Origin: Thauera aromatica_A
GTDB lineage: Bacteria; Pseudomonadota; Gammaproteobacteria; Burkholderiales; Rhodocyclaceae
Length of the DNA: 64,000 bases
Reading direction: 5' to 3'
Assembly: GCF_023093595.1 (NCBI RefSeq)
Contig: NZ_JALLIK010000101.1
Coordinates: 40,075-104,074 of the forward strand
The notes under the pieces are model-generated. The model saw only the letters and a list, made by a program, of their open reading frames with translations, was not told where the DNA came from and ran no database searches. The translations under genes and the position numbers were made by a program. Below are positions 27,547 through 37,892 of the stretch, piece by piece. Numbering within the stretch: position 1 is the stretch's first letter; every line of letters starts with the position of its first letter.

Positions 27547-28500
27547 ATGACGACATCCTGGCCTGCGGCCGTCCGCATCGTCGAAGTCGGCCCGCGCGAC
27601 GGCCTGCAGAACGAGCCGTTCCCGCTGCCGGTCGTGGCCCGGGTGGAACTGATCCTCCGCCTCGTCGGCGCCGGCCTGAAGAGCGTCGAGGCGGGGGCTT
27701 TCGTGTCGCCGAAACGGGTGCCGCAGATGGACGGCAGCGCCGCGGTGCTCGCCCGTGTGCTGGCCGGGCCGCCGCCGACGACGGGCGCGACCGCGGGTGC
27801 AGTGGATTACCCGGTGCTGGTGCCGAACCTGCAGGGCTTCGAGGCCGCGCTCGCCGCCGGTGCGCAGACGGTGGCGGTGTTCGCTGCCGCTTCCGAGACC
27901 TTCAGCCGGCACAACATCCACTGCTCGATCGCCGAGTCGCTCGAACGCTTCCGCGCGGTCGCCGGTGCGGCGCGGGCGGCGGGGGTGAAGCTGCGCGGCT
28001 ACGTCTCCTGCGTCGCCGGCTGTCCTTACGAGGGCGCGATCGTACCGCAGGCGGTGGCCAGGGTCGCCGCCGCGCTGCTGGCACTGGGGTGCGAGGAAAT
28101 CTCGCTCGGCGACACCATCGGTTGCGGCACTCCGGCCAGCATCCGCCGCATGCTCGAAGCGGTGCTGCGCGAGGTCCCGGCGGAGCGGCTCGCCGGGCAC
28201 TACCACGACACCTACGGCATGGCGGTGGCGAACGTCTATGCCTCGCTGGAGTTCGGAGTGGCGGTGTTCGATGCCGCGGTCGGCGGACTCGGCGGCTGCC
28301 CCTACGCTCCCGGCGCGAGCGGAAACGTCGCCACCGAGGAGCTGGTCTGGCTGTTCGACGGGCTGGGCATCGCCACCGGCGTCGATCTGGAGGCGCTGGT
28401 CGATACCGCGCTCTGGATCGGCAACCGGCTCGGCCGCACACCGGGCTCGAGGGTGGCGCGGGCGGTGCTGGCGCGGCGGGCTGGCGGGAGCGGTAATTGA
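27547..28500 (+). CDS. liuE: Hydroxymethylglutaryl-CoA lyase
   Basis: 317-residue TIM-barrel lyase splitting HMG-CoA to acetoacetate and acetyl-CoA, the last liu step. It shows VEVGPRDGLQNEP at the N-terminus (catalytic Arg-Asp), SVEAGAFVSPKRVPQM, the metal site in HYHDTYGMAVAN and the lid cysteine in GLGGCPYAPGASGN. ATG 27547 has GAGGAA upstream; an earlier in-frame GTG at 27520 lacks family sequence. It starts 50 bp after liuD. Confidence 0.93.
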   Translation: MTTSWPAAVRIVEVGPRDGLQNEPFPLPVVARVELILRLVGAGLKSVEAGAFVSPKRVPQMDGSAAVLARVLAGPPPTTGATAGAVDYPVLVPNLQGFEAALAAGAQTVAVFAAASETFSRHNIHCSIAESLERFRAVAGAARAAGVKLRGYVSCVAGCPYEGAIVPQAVARVAAALLALGCEEISLGDTIGCGTPASIRRMLEAVLREVPAERLAGHYHDTYGMAVANVYASLEFGVAVFDAAVGGLGGCPYAPGASGNVATEELVWLFDGLGIATGVDLEALVDTALWIGNRLGRTPGSRVARAVLARRAGGSGN

Positions 28501-28620
28501 AGGCCCGTGCGCATTGCGCTTCTCACCGCGGGCCGCCTGCCCGTCCTCGCGATCCCTTCCGGCCGCGTTCATAATGGCGGACCCTGTACCGTACGCTGCC
28601 GCTTGTCGCGGCGGCGCCCG

Positions 28621-28830
28621 ATGGAGAGCGAAGTGATAGAGGTTTCCTCCCCCTGTATCGACATCTGCCGCCTGAGCCCGGAGACCGGCTGGTGCATGGG
28701 CTGCCTGCGCACGGTCGATGAGATCCGCGCCTGGCCGCGGGCGGACAACGGGGTGCGGCTGGCGATCCTCGAGCGTACCGCAGCGCGCCGTGCCGCGACT
28801 GCCGGGCTGCTGGCGGGAGCACTGGCATGA
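28621..28830 (+). CDS. DUF1289 protein
   Basis: 69-residue protein with the DUF1289 pattern SPCIDICRLSPETGWCMGC followed by RTVDEI: four cysteines in CxxxC...CxxC arrangement that could hold a metal or Fe-S cluster. Function unknown. Its 3' end overlaps the next gene by 4 nt (ATGA). It starts a tightly overlapped plus-strand run through the MBL hydrolase and the ABC exporter. Confidence 0.8.
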   Translation: MESEVIEVSSPCIDICRLSPETGWCMGCLRTVDEIRAWPRADNGVRLAILERTAARRAATAGLLAGALA

Positions 28831-29024
28831 GCGGCGATGCGTTGTGCGTCGGGGTGTGCATGATCGACTGGGACACCGGGGTGTGCCTGGGCTGCGGGCG
28901 TACCGCGGAGGAGATCGAGGGCGTGCCGGTGGTGGCGCCGCCGGCCGGGTCCGTGCCGCCGGCCGGTCGGCCGGCGCCCTTGCCGGCCAATGTCGCCGAA
29001 CAGCTCGGGGAGGGTAGCGATTGA
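28827..29024 (+). CDS. Second, diverged DUF1289-like protein
   Basis: 65-residue protein with the same cysteine frame as its neighbour (VGVCMIDWDTGVCLGCGRTAEEI) but with SPC-I-D-I replaced by LCVGV and a Pro-rich tail (VVAPPAGSVPPAGRPAPLP). This looks like a tandem duplicate that lost some positions while keeping its cysteines. The start overlaps the first copy by 4 nt; its stop overlaps the TTG start of the MBL gene. Confidence 0.75.
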   Translation: MSGDALCVGVCMIDWDTGVCLGCGRTAEEIEGVPVVAPPAGSVPPAGRPAPLPANVAEQLGEGSD

Positions 29025-29934
29025 GCGCGCGTCCACAACTGCCGCCCACCGTGCAGGTGCTCGAGCGCGGCTGGCTGTCGGCCAACAACGTGCTGCTGGT
29101 CGATGGCGACGAGGCCACCCTGATCGATTCCGGCTACCTCAGCCACGCCGAACAGACCCTGGCCCTGCTGCGCAGCGCGCTCGGCGGACGCCGCCTGCAG
29201 CGCCTGCTCAACACCCACTCCCATCCCGACCACATCGGCGGCCATGCCAGCGTGCAGCGCGCCTTCGGCTGTGCGGTGGTGGTGCCCGAGGGGATGGCGC
29301 GCGCGGTGGCGGAGTGGGACGAGCACGCCCTGCTGATCCGCGCCGCGGCACAGGCCGGCGAGCGCTTCGGCCACGACGGCACGCTCGCGGCGGGGGCCCG
29401 TTTCGTCGCTGGCGAGCTCGAATGGCAGGCCCTGGCTGCGCCCGGGCACGACATGGATGCGCTGGTGTTTTACAACCGCGAGCGCCGCCTGCTGATTTCG
29501 GGCGACGCGCTGTGGCGCGACGGCTTCGGCATCCTGTTCGCCGACGTGCTCGGCGACGGCGACGGGGTTGGCGAGACCCGGCGCACCCTGGAGGCGCTCG
29601 GCCGGCTCGCCGTGGACGCCGTCATTCCCGGCCATGGTGCGCCTTTCGCCGACTTCGAGGAGGCCCTCGAGCGCGCCTTTGCCCGCCTCGCCGCGTTCGA
29701 GGCCGACGGTGCGCGCATCGCCCGCAACGCCATCCGCGGCTGCGTCACCTTCATGCTTCTCGATGCGCGCCGCATCGGGCTGGCGGCGCTGACCCGCCAC
29801 CTGGTGGACACCCCGCTGTACCGCGAAGCCAACGCGCGCTTCCTCGACATGGACCCCGATGCGCTTACCGGCTGGTTGATCGCCGAGCTCGAGCGCGCCG
29901 GGGTGGCGCGCCGCGAGGGCGACGCCCTGGTCGC

Positions 29935-29941
<7 letters not shown>
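29021..29941 (+). CDS. MBL-fold metallo-hydrolase
   Basis: 306-residue metallo-beta-lactamase-fold protein. Zinc motif NTHSHPDHIGGH at about residues 64-75, a later ligand His in LAAPGHDMDAL, bridging Asp in LLISGDALW and a final His in VIPGHGAPF. The start is TTG at 29021, supported by GGGGAGGG upstream and the 4-nt overlap with the preceding stop. The substrate is unknown. Its coupling to an ABC exporter and a serine protease suggests a role in maturing or detoxifying an exported product. Confidence 0.82.
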
Positions 29942-31632
<1,691 letters not shown>

Positions 31633-31645
31633 ACCGGTGGAAACG

Positions 31646-32404
31646 ATGCGAAGCGAGCCGCTGCCGCAACTGCCTGAGGAGGAGGGCAACGCCGCTGCGG
31701 GCGGCGGCGACGCGTTGCGGGTCGGCTTGGTCGACAGCGGCTGGGCGCCGGCGCTGGCGGTGCGGGTGGACCGCGCGGCGGCGTTCGTCATCGGCGAGGA
31801 CGGCGTTCGCCGCGAGGCCGCCGGCCCCGACCGTCTCGGCCACGGCAGCCGCCTGGCGGAAATCATCGCCGCGTGCGCGCCGCGCGCGCAATTGTGTGTC
31901 GCCCAGGTGTTCCATGCCCGGCTGGCGACCACCGCCGCCCAGGTTGCGGCGGCGATCGACTGGCTGGTCGCGCAGCGGGTGGCGCTGATCAATCTCAGCC
32001 TCGGCCTGCGGGCGCCGCGACCGGTGCTCGCCGAAGCCTGTGCGCGTGCGCGTGCGGCCGGCGTGCTGCTGTGCGCGGCCGCGCCGGCACGCGGCGAACC
32101 GGTGTACCCGGCGGCCTTTCCCGGCGTGCTGCGGATGACCGGCGATGCGCGCTGCGCGCGGATGGAGATTTCCGCCCTCGGCACCCGCTACGCCGACTTC
32201 GGCGCCCACGTTCGTCCTCTCGACGGCAGCCTGGCCGGCGGCGGTGCCAGCGTCGGCTGCGCCCACCTGAGCGGGCATATCGCCCGCTACCTCGACGACT
32301 GCCGTGCTGCCGGACGGATGGCGGAGGAGGAAGACGTGCGGCAGTGGCTGCAGGCCCAAGCCCGTTATCACGGGCCTGAGCGGAGAGGCAGTCCGCCGGG
32401 GTAA
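31646..32404 (+). CDS. Subtilisin-like (S8) serine protease, QhpE-like
   Basis: 252-residue protease-like protein with a compact S8 core. Catalytic candidates are Asp30 in RVGLVDSGW, His66 in DRLGHGSRLAEII and Ser202 in GGGASVGCAHLSGHIA. Typical S8 strands LINLSLG and VYPAAFPGVLRM are also present. There is no signal peptide or propeptide, so it probably acts in the cytoplasm, as described for QhpE, which trims the small subunit of quinohemoprotein amine dehydrogenase before export. ATG 31646 is chosen (GGTGGA upstream); GTG 31637 is possible. It directly follows the ABC exporter. Confidence 0.75.
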   Translation: MRSEPLPQLPEEEGNAAAGGGDALRVGLVDSGWAPALAVRVDRAAAFVIGEDGVRREAAGPDRLGHGSRLAEIIAACAPRAQLCVAQVFHARLATTAAQVAAAIDWLVAQRVALINLSLGLRAPRPVLAEACARARAAGVLLCAAAPARGEPVYPAAFPGVLRMTGDARCARMEISALGTRYADFGAHVRPLDGSLAGGGASVGCAHLSGHIARYLDDCRAAGRMAEEEDVRQWLQAQARYHGPERRGSPPG

Positions 32405-32416
32405 AACGCCTGAAAC

Positions 32417-32484
32417 GATGGGGGGGGCCGGGTACGACCCCATCCGATCGACTCGCGTGCCCCCCAACGGGGGTTGAGGGCACG
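32417..32484. terminator. Two hairpins between convergent transcripts
   Basis: GATGGGG (32417-32423) pairs with CCCCATC (32438-32444), and GCGTGCCC (32455-32462) pairs perfectly with GGGCACGC (32477-32484). They separate the plus-strand protease gene from the minus-strand island. No T tract follows on either strand, so this may be a bidirectional attenuator or a boundary element. Confidence 0.4.
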
Positions 32485-32498
32485 CACCTCGCCAAAAG

Positions 32499-32849
32499 CT
32501 AGCGTGGGTTGCTGCGCGACAGGTAGCTTCCCAACGCATCGAGTTCAGCATCGCTGATCTCGACCTTGCGGAAAAACGGCATCACCGAGATCCCGTTCCG
32601 CACGAATGCCCTGACGATCTCGGGGGACAGATCGGTGCGCTGCTCCAGCGCGCCCGGGAGGGCGCCCTGGTAGCGGAGATCGAGCGCCTGCGTTCCCGGA
32701 TGACCCGGGCCGATCCCGTGGCAGGAAACACACCACTCCTGGAATACGGCCTGGCCGCGCTCGACCCCTGTCTGTCCGCTGGCCCAGTTCTGACCGGATG
32801 CCAGCGCCGCCATCATCGCGGTGCCCACGCAAAGCAGCTTTTTCATCAT
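32499..32849 (-). CDS. pchC: Cytochrome c subunit of 4-alkylphenol methylhydroxylase
   Basis: 116-residue c-type cytochrome. Signal peptide MMKKLLCVGTAMMAALASG, haem site CVSCH at Cys40/Cys43/His44, and probable axial Met in ISVMPFFRKVE. It should accept electrons from the flavoprotein encoded immediately upstream, whose stop it overlaps by 4 nt. In p-cresol methylhydroxylase this small subunit is needed for activity. Last gene of the minus-strand array. Confidence 0.88.
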   Translation of the reverse strand: MMKKLLCVGTAMMAALASGQNWASGQTGVERGQAVFQEWCVSCHGIGPGHPGTQALDLRYQGALPGALEQRTDLSPEIVRAFVRNGISVMPFFRKVEISDAELDALGSYLSRSNPR

Positions 32850-34492
32850 GCGCCCTCCCGGTAGCGTTTGGGCCAGATCCCGCCGCGCCCCGGCGCCATG
32901 ATGCCGTGAGGGTCGATGACGTCCTTGAGCCGCTCCTGGAATCTCAGCAGGATGTTGTTGTTGAAGGAGTACGTTGCCGCCACCGCGTCCTGGAAGATGG
33001 GGGCGGTGCGGTATTCGGACCAGCCGTTTTCAGCGGCCAGTTTGATCAGCTTGTTGAAGTCGTCGACGGATTTCCGGTTGCGCTCCTTGTCGGAACGGGA
33101 AACGAACACCGGGAACAGGTAGAGGTAGGTACGGTACTGCCATGACATCGGCACGTTGGTGACGCTGATCGGGGCCGAGGTGATGTTCATTTCGCGCGCG
33201 GCCTGGGTGAAGACCTTGTGCGCGTGGATGAATTCTTCGCCATTGCGGGGGACGATCGGTGAAAACCACGCATGGCCGTCCCCGGGTTCCGGCATCGCCG
33301 CGGAGCGGGCGCCGATCGAGAAGATCGACATGTTCGGAATGCCCAGCGCAACCTTGTGACGGACTTTCTTGATCGCTTCCGGATTTTCGAGCGGGAACGC
33401 GTAGTTTTCGATTTCTTCGAAGCGGACGCCGGGAATGGCGGCGAAAACCGTCTTCTTGGCATATTCCCAGTTTGCGTAAACGGTTTCCTTCGGGCCGTAA
33501 AAATTGAGCATGACATTCCAGAATTCATGCCCCTGTTTCTCGGCATAGGCCTGGTACTCCTCGACCGTGGCCCCGCCGGGGCGGCTGTTGAGCGCCATCA
33601 GCTCGGGGGTCGGCTTGTAGATTTCCGGCTCCATCTGCATGCAAAGCGGATCCATCGGGCAGCTGTAGCGCGGATGGCCGATCAGGCCCTGGTCTTCCAT
33701 CTTGTTGACGCCGTTGATCAGCGGGATGAGGTCATGATATTTCGGCACTTTGACCTGGCCGCTGAGGAAATGGTCCGGCTGCGGTTGCATCCAGAACCCC
33801 ATTTTGGTGACGATGCCGAAGTTGGACTGGGCGAACAGGCCATCGACGTAGGCGCCATAACCGTATTTGTTTTCCGCCCAGGTCTTCGAGCCCGGTATCG
33901 CCGCCATCCCGGTGCGCATGATCTCGCCATCGGGGAGCACGACTTCCATGCCGCAATGAGAGCCGAAGTGGTCGCGATAATTCATCCAGGTGTAGCCGAG
34001 ACCATGGTCGACCGCGTTCCCGAGCGGGCTGCCCCAGCCCGGATCGGGTACGTCCATCATGACCTTGAAGCCGCGCTCGTGGATGTACTTGTACAGATCG
34101 AAATAGGAGACGCCCGGCTCGACGATGCAGAAATTCCTCTTGTCATCGACTTCGATGACTTTGTTCATGCGCTTGAGATCGACGATGACGTTGCCCGCCA
34201 TGTTCGGAGCCGAACCGCCGTAGCCCAGGTTCTTGCCGGTGGAGATGGCAAACAGCGGAATCCTGTACTTGCCGGCGATGCGCACCACGGCCTGGACCTG
34301 CTCGACGTTTTCCGGTGCAACCGCCGCGGAGGCGACCAGTTCATTGGGTTCCCCCCACTGCAGGGAATAGGCATCCCGGTACAGATGCATGTCCTCGTCG
34401 CCGGTGAACACCCAGTTTTCACCCACGACCAGGCGGAATTCTTTCAGTGCAGCGTTGAAGTCTTCGGCGCTGACGCCTTTGGGAAGTTTCAT
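32846..34492 (-). CDS. pchF: VAO/PCMH-family flavoprotein subunit, probable 4-ethylphenol methylhydroxylase
   Basis: 548-residue FAD flavoprotein. The FAD-binding half holds PLFAISTGKNLGYGGSAPNM and VIVDLKRMNKVIEV; the cap half ends DVIDPHGIMAPGRGGIWPK. Its length and the segment PGDGHAWFSPIVP (His407) resemble vanillyl-alcohol oxidase/eugenol hydroxylase enzymes more than classic PchF, whose tyrosine region differs. With its cytochrome it would hydroxylate the benzylic carbon of a 4-alkylphenol with water as oxygen donor. No signal peptide is visible. ATG 34492 (MKLPKGVSAEDF) follows AAAGGA and overlaps the upstream stop by 1 nt. Which alkylphenol is used cannot be read directly. Confidence 0.85.
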   Translation of the reverse strand: MKLPKGVSAEDFNAALKEFRLVVGENWVFTGDEDMHLYRDAYSLQWGEPNELVASAAVAPENVEQVQAVVRIAGKYRIPLFAISTGKNLGYGGSAPNMAGNVIVDLKRMNKVIEVDDKRNFCIVEPGVSYFDLYKYIHERGFKVMMDVPDPGWGSPLGNAVDHGLGYTWMNYRDHFGSHCGMEVVLPDGEIMRTGMAAIPGSKTWAENKYGYGAYVDGLFAQSNFGIVTKMGFWMQPQPDHFLSGQVKVPKYHDLIPLINGVNKMEDQGLIGHPRYSCPMDPLCMQMEPEIYKPTPELMALNSRPGGATVEEYQAYAEKQGHEFWNVMLNFYGPKETVYANWEYAKKTVFAAIPGVRFEEIENYAFPLENPEAIKKVRHKVALGIPNMSIFSIGARSAAMPEPGDGHAWFSPIVPRNGEEFIHAHKVFTQAAREMNITSAPISVTNVPMSWQYRTYLYLFPVFVSRSDKERNRKSVDDFNKLIKLAAENGWSEYRTAPIFQDAVAATYSFNNNILLRFQERLKDVIDPHGIMAPGRGGIWPKRYREGA

Positions 34493-35154
34493 CACACGGT
34501 CCTTTCAACAGTAGCAAAAGCGTTGCGCGCCGAGGCGGGGGAGGGGCGCGGGGCAATGACCCAGGAAACCAGCGGCGCATGGCCGGGAGCAGCGTCTAGT
34601 TCGGGGCGGGGCGGGGCCGTGATCGCCAAGGTCGATGGCGTCTGCTCCGGGCGGTGGCAGCGGGACAGCATGTCGGCCACGCAGGCCCCCAGGCCGGGGT
34701 GCTCCGAAGCGGCCTTCTCGAATGCGTTCAACATCACGGCCGGGCCGGTCAGCTGGTGTTCGATGCGGCCGTTGCCCTGGCTGCGGTGCTGTGCGCGAAA
34801 AATGACGCGCAAGCCATGGTCCCACCCCATGCGCTCGAGCACGAACAGGGCGCTGGCATGGGTCAGACCCGCGATGGCCACGGGTTCGTGCCGCCACCGC
34901 GTGGCAAGGTGGTTCATCCAGAACTCGGTCACGTCGCCGTCGATGTCATGGGTGGCGTAGCCGAGTTGCCCGGCCGCAGCGCCGAAAGCGGCGCTGGGGG
35001 GAAAGCCGTTGTCGTAGAGGACGGAAAAGAGGGGCAAGGGCGCCTTGTCCCGGCCGGGGGCGAGCGCGGAGGCGAAGCCCGGGACCGACATCCCGGCGAG
35101 CGCCAGACCGCTCATTGTCATTGACCCTTGGAGGAAAGCTCTTCTTGAAAGCAC
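34492..35154 (-). CDS. Tat-signal protein of PCMH operon (PchX-like), unknown function
   Basis: 220-residue protein with a twin-arginine signal MLSRRAFLQGSM followed by SGLALAGMSVPGFASA. The body has no recognised domain; it contains HATRWRHEPVAIAGLTHASA-like text near position 80-100 and a Pro-rich C-terminus (ITAPPRPELDAAPGHAPLVS). The start is GTG at 35154, which gives the full Tat motif and has GGAG 7-10 nt upstream. It sits directly before pchF; a similarly built gene lies between pchC and pchF at 63 kb, the position of the uncharacterised pchX of Pseudomonas p-cresol operons. Confidence 0.7.
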   Translation of the reverse strand: MLSRRAFLQGSMTMSGLALAGMSVPGFASALAPGRDKAPLPLFSVLYDNGFPPSAAFGAAAGQLGYATHDIDGDVTEFWMNHLATRWRHEPVAIAGLTHASALFVLERMGWDHGLRVIFRAQHRSQGNGRIEHQLTGPAVMLNAFEKAASEHPGLGACVADMLSRCHRPEQTPSTLAITAPPRPELDAAPGHAPLVSWVIAPRPSPASARNAFATVERTV

Positions 35155-35189
35155 GGGGAGTCTCCACGAAGACGATTGGGTGGCTACGC

Positions 35190-36197
35190 TCAGAATTCGA
35201 GGCAGATCTTGCCGAAATGCCCGCCGGCCTGCTGCAGGCGGAAGGCGTCGGCGATGGTCTCGAGGGCAAAGGAGCGGTCGATGACGGGCACGATCCCGGT
35301 TGCTTCGAGCGCACGGACGAGCTCGCTCTGCTGGCGGCGGTTGCCGACGATCAGCCCGTGCAGGCGTTGCTGGCGCTTCATCAGCGCGGCCGTCGGCACC
35401 GGCCCGGCGCCGCCCGTCAGCACGCCGATCAGGGCGATGTGGCCGCCGATCCGGCAGGCCTGGATCGATTGCGCCAGGGTGCCGGGCCCGCCGACTTCGA
35501 TGACGTGATCGACACCGCGGCCGCCGGTGAACTCGAGCACACGCGACGCCCATTGCGCTTCGCGGCGGTAGTTGATGGTGTGGCTGGCGCCGAGCGCCCG
35601 GGCATGTTCGAGCTTCTCGTCCGATGACGAGGTCGCGATCACGCTGGCGCCCATCGCCTTGGCGAACTGGAGGGCGAAGATCGACACTCCCCCCGTGCCC
35701 AGTACCAGGACGCTGTCGCCGGCTTTCAACCCGCCGTTGTAGACCAGCGCGCGCCAGGCGGTGAGGCCGGCGGTCGTCAGCGTGGCGGCCTGGGCGTGGC
35801 TGTAGCCGCGCGGGGCGCGGGTGAATGCGGTCGCCGGGCGGACGACATATTCGCAGGCGTAGCCATCGACCCCGTCACCGGGGGTGGTGGAAAAATCCGC
35901 GATCGGAGCTTCGCCATCCTGCCAGTGCGGAAAGAAGGTCGAGACCACGGCGTCGCCGACGGCGAATTCATCGACCCCTTCCCCGACCGCTTCGACGACG
36001 CCGGCGCCGTCGGACATCGGGATGCGTCCGTCGGCGGCCGGCATTGCGCCGCTGACGACGCCAAGATCATGGAAGTTCAGGGAGCTGGCGTGAATCCTGA
36101 CCCGGATCTCGCCCGGGCCGGGCCGCCCGGGATCGGGAAGCTCGACTTGGTCGAGGTGATCGAGGCCGCCGGGAGTACGTAATCTGATTGCTTTCAT
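35190..36197 (-). CDS. MDR-family NAD(P)-dependent alcohol dehydrogenase/quinone oxidoreductase
   Basis: 335-residue medium-chain dehydrogenase. The N-terminal GroES-like domain contains ASSLNFHDLGVVSGAMP, lacking the catalytic-zinc cysteine, so the enzyme is probably zinc-free; the Rossmann domain shows VLVLGTGGVSIFALQFAKAMG. It may oxidise a hydroxyalkylphenol or reduce a quinone-type by-product. It lies 35 bp upstream of the Tat-signal gene, within the same array. The exact substrate is unknown. Confidence 0.82.
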   Translation of the reverse strand: MKAIRLRTPGGLDHLDQVELPDPGRPGPGEIRVRIHASSLNFHDLGVVSGAMPAADGRIPMSDGAGVVEAVGEGVDEFAVGDAVVSTFFPHWQDGEAPIADFSTTPGDGVDGYACEYVVRPATAFTRAPRGYSHAQAATLTTAGLTAWRALVYNGGLKAGDSVLVLGTGGVSIFALQFAKAMGASVIATSSSDEKLEHARALGASHTINYRREAQWASRVLEFTGGRGVDHVIEVGGPGTLAQSIQACRIGGHIALIGVLTGGAGPVPTAALMKRQQRLHGLIVGNRRQQSELVRALEATGIVPVIDRSFALETIADAFRLQQAGGHFGKICLEF

Positions 36198-36308
36198 CTC
36201 ATTGGTTTTCCATCAAAAAGCGATTCAATTTGCGGTCTGTCCAGTGCCGGTCAGGTGTGACGCCATACCGCTTGAACACGATTCGGGTCGATCATGGCGA
36301 TCGCTTGT

Positions 36309-36626
36309 TCAGGTGTCGAAAACAGAGACTTCATCGGTCATGTTGTCGACCGTCATCAGCGTATCGACATGCCTGAGCGTGGGCCGGCAGGCAAAAGTCT
36401 GCTCGAACGCCTGAAGCATCGCGGGAGTGAAGAAAGCTTTTGCGCACGACAGGTTTTCCCAGATGTAAACGCTCGTTCCGGTGCCGTCGGATGCGTCGTA
36501 GCAGAAATATTTTTTCAATAAGCCTTCGGCGTCGATGAACTTATTCCGGGCTGATTTGAATTTTTCCAGGATTTCGCCCCGCGCCACGGCGCAAGGAAGC
36601 CTGTATTCGACAATCGTCGTGATCAC
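36309..36626 (-). CDS. Small dimeric-barrel (YdhR-like) protein
   Basis: 105-residue protein, ITTIVEYRLPCAVARGEILE at the N-terminus and the pattern LLKKYFCYDASDGTGTSVYIWENL typical of YdhR-type putative monooxygenases of the dimeric alpha-beta barrel fold. The start is GTG 36626 with GAGGGG upstream; the longer frame overlaps the thiolase. Lower GC than its neighbours. Its job in alkylphenol degradation is unknown. Confidence 0.65.
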   Translation of the reverse strand: MITTIVEYRLPCAVARGEILEKFKSARNKFIDAEGLLKKYFCYDASDGTGTSVYIWENLSCAKAFFTPAMLQAFEQTFACRPTLRHVDTLMTVDNMTDEVSVFDT

Positions 36627-36666
36627 GATCCCACCCCTCGGTTGAACAAGATGAAGGCGATTCCGC

Positions 36667-37851
36667 TCAGGCATTCTTCCCGTACAGGGTCACGACGCAG
36701 GCGCCGCCCAGCCCCAGATTGTGTTGCAGCGCAAGGCGTGCCCCGCTGACCTGGCGGGCGCCGGCCTCTCCGCGCAATTGCGAAACCAGTTCCGTACACT
36801 GGGCGAGGCCGGTCGCGCCCAGCGGGTGTCCCTTCGACATGAGCCCGCCGGAAGGATTGACGACGTATTTGCCGCCGTAGGTGTTGTCGCCGTGTGCGAT
36901 GAACCTTTCCGCCTCCCCCTCGCCGCAGAGCCCCAGCCCTTCGTAAGTGATGACCTCGTTCGAAGTGAAGCAGTCATGCAGTTCGACGACGTCGATGTCC
37001 TGCGGACCGATCCCGGCCTGTGCGTACACTTGCGCGGCGGCATTGCGGGTCATGTCGGCGCCGGCGAGATCGATCGGGTTGTCGTTGCGGGCCGGACGGT
37101 CGGTGGTCATCGCCTGGGCGAGGATCGGAATGCCGCGGGCAAGGCCGTGGCGGCGGGCGAAGGCTTCGCTGCACACGACCGCCGCTGCCGCGCCGCAGGA
37201 GGGCGGGCAGGCTTCGAGGCGGGTCAGGTAAGGGGCGAAAATCACCGGCGACTGCATGACCTCGTCGACGGTGAGTGGCTGGTTGAACATTGCCAGCGGG
37301 TTGTTCATCGCGTGTTTGCGGGTCTTCACCGCTACTTTGGCGAAGATGTCGGGATTGGCGCCGGTCTTTTCGATGTAGGCCAGGGCGGCGGAGCCGAACA
37401 GGCGATGGGCGTTGGATGCCGGCGGTACGCCCGGCACGATCTTTTCGAGCTGATCTTCCATCTCGAGCAGCGGGGAAGTGCGATCGTTCCACACCGCGCC
37501 CAGTGCGCCCGGGCGCATTTCCTCGAAGCCGAACGCCAGCGCACAGTCGACGCTGCCGGAGAGCACCGCCTGGCGGGCGAGGAACAGCGCCGACGAGCCC
37601 GACGAGCAGTTGTTATTGACGTTGAACAGCGGGATGCCGGTCATGCCGACCCGATACAGCGCGGCCTGGCCGCAGGCGCTGTCGCCGAAGACGTAGCTGG
37701 CGTAGGCCTGCCGGATTTCGTCGTAAGGGATGCCGGCGTCGGCAAGGGCGGCGCGAATGGCCTTCGACGCCATGATTTCATAGGGCTCCTGGGTGCCGGG
37801 CTTGACGAACTTGACCATCCCGACGCCGATGACCTGAACAGGTGCAGACAT
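36667..37851 (-). CDS. tioL: Thiolase (TioL, p-hydroxybenzoylacetyl-CoA cleavage)
   Basis: 394-residue thiolase of the SCP-x/lipid-transfer group. Nucleophilic Cys in FNVNNNCSSGSSALFLA, His in ELHDCFTSNE, and SKGHPLGATGLAQC. In the p-ethylphenol pathway of Aromatoleum aromaticum a thiolase of this kind (TioL) cleaves p-hydroxybenzoylacetyl-CoA with CoA to p-hydroxybenzoyl-CoA and acetyl-CoA. Its position beside hped and in the same array as the carboxylase supports that role. Confidence 0.85.
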   Translation of the reverse strand: MSAPVQVIGVGMVKFVKPGTQEPYEIMASKAIRAALADAGIPYDEIRQAYASYVFGDSACGQAALYRVGMTGIPLFNVNNNCSSGSSALFLARQAVLSGSVDCALAFGFEEMRPGALGAVWNDRTSPLLEMEDQLEKIVPGVPPASNAHRLFGSAALAYIEKTGANPDIFAKVAVKTRKHAMNNPLAMFNQPLTVDEVMQSPVIFAPYLTRLEACPPSCGAAAAVVCSEAFARRHGLARGIPILAQAMTTDRPARNDNPIDLAGADMTRNAAAQVYAQAGIGPQDIDVVELHDCFTSNEVITYEGLGLCGEGEAERFIAHGDNTYGGKYVVNPSGGLMSKGHPLGATGLAQCTELVSQLRGEAGARQVSGARLALQHNLGLGGACVVTLYGKNA

Positions 37852-37892
37852 GAATGAATATTCCTTCGATGGATTTCAATGAGTGATGACGG

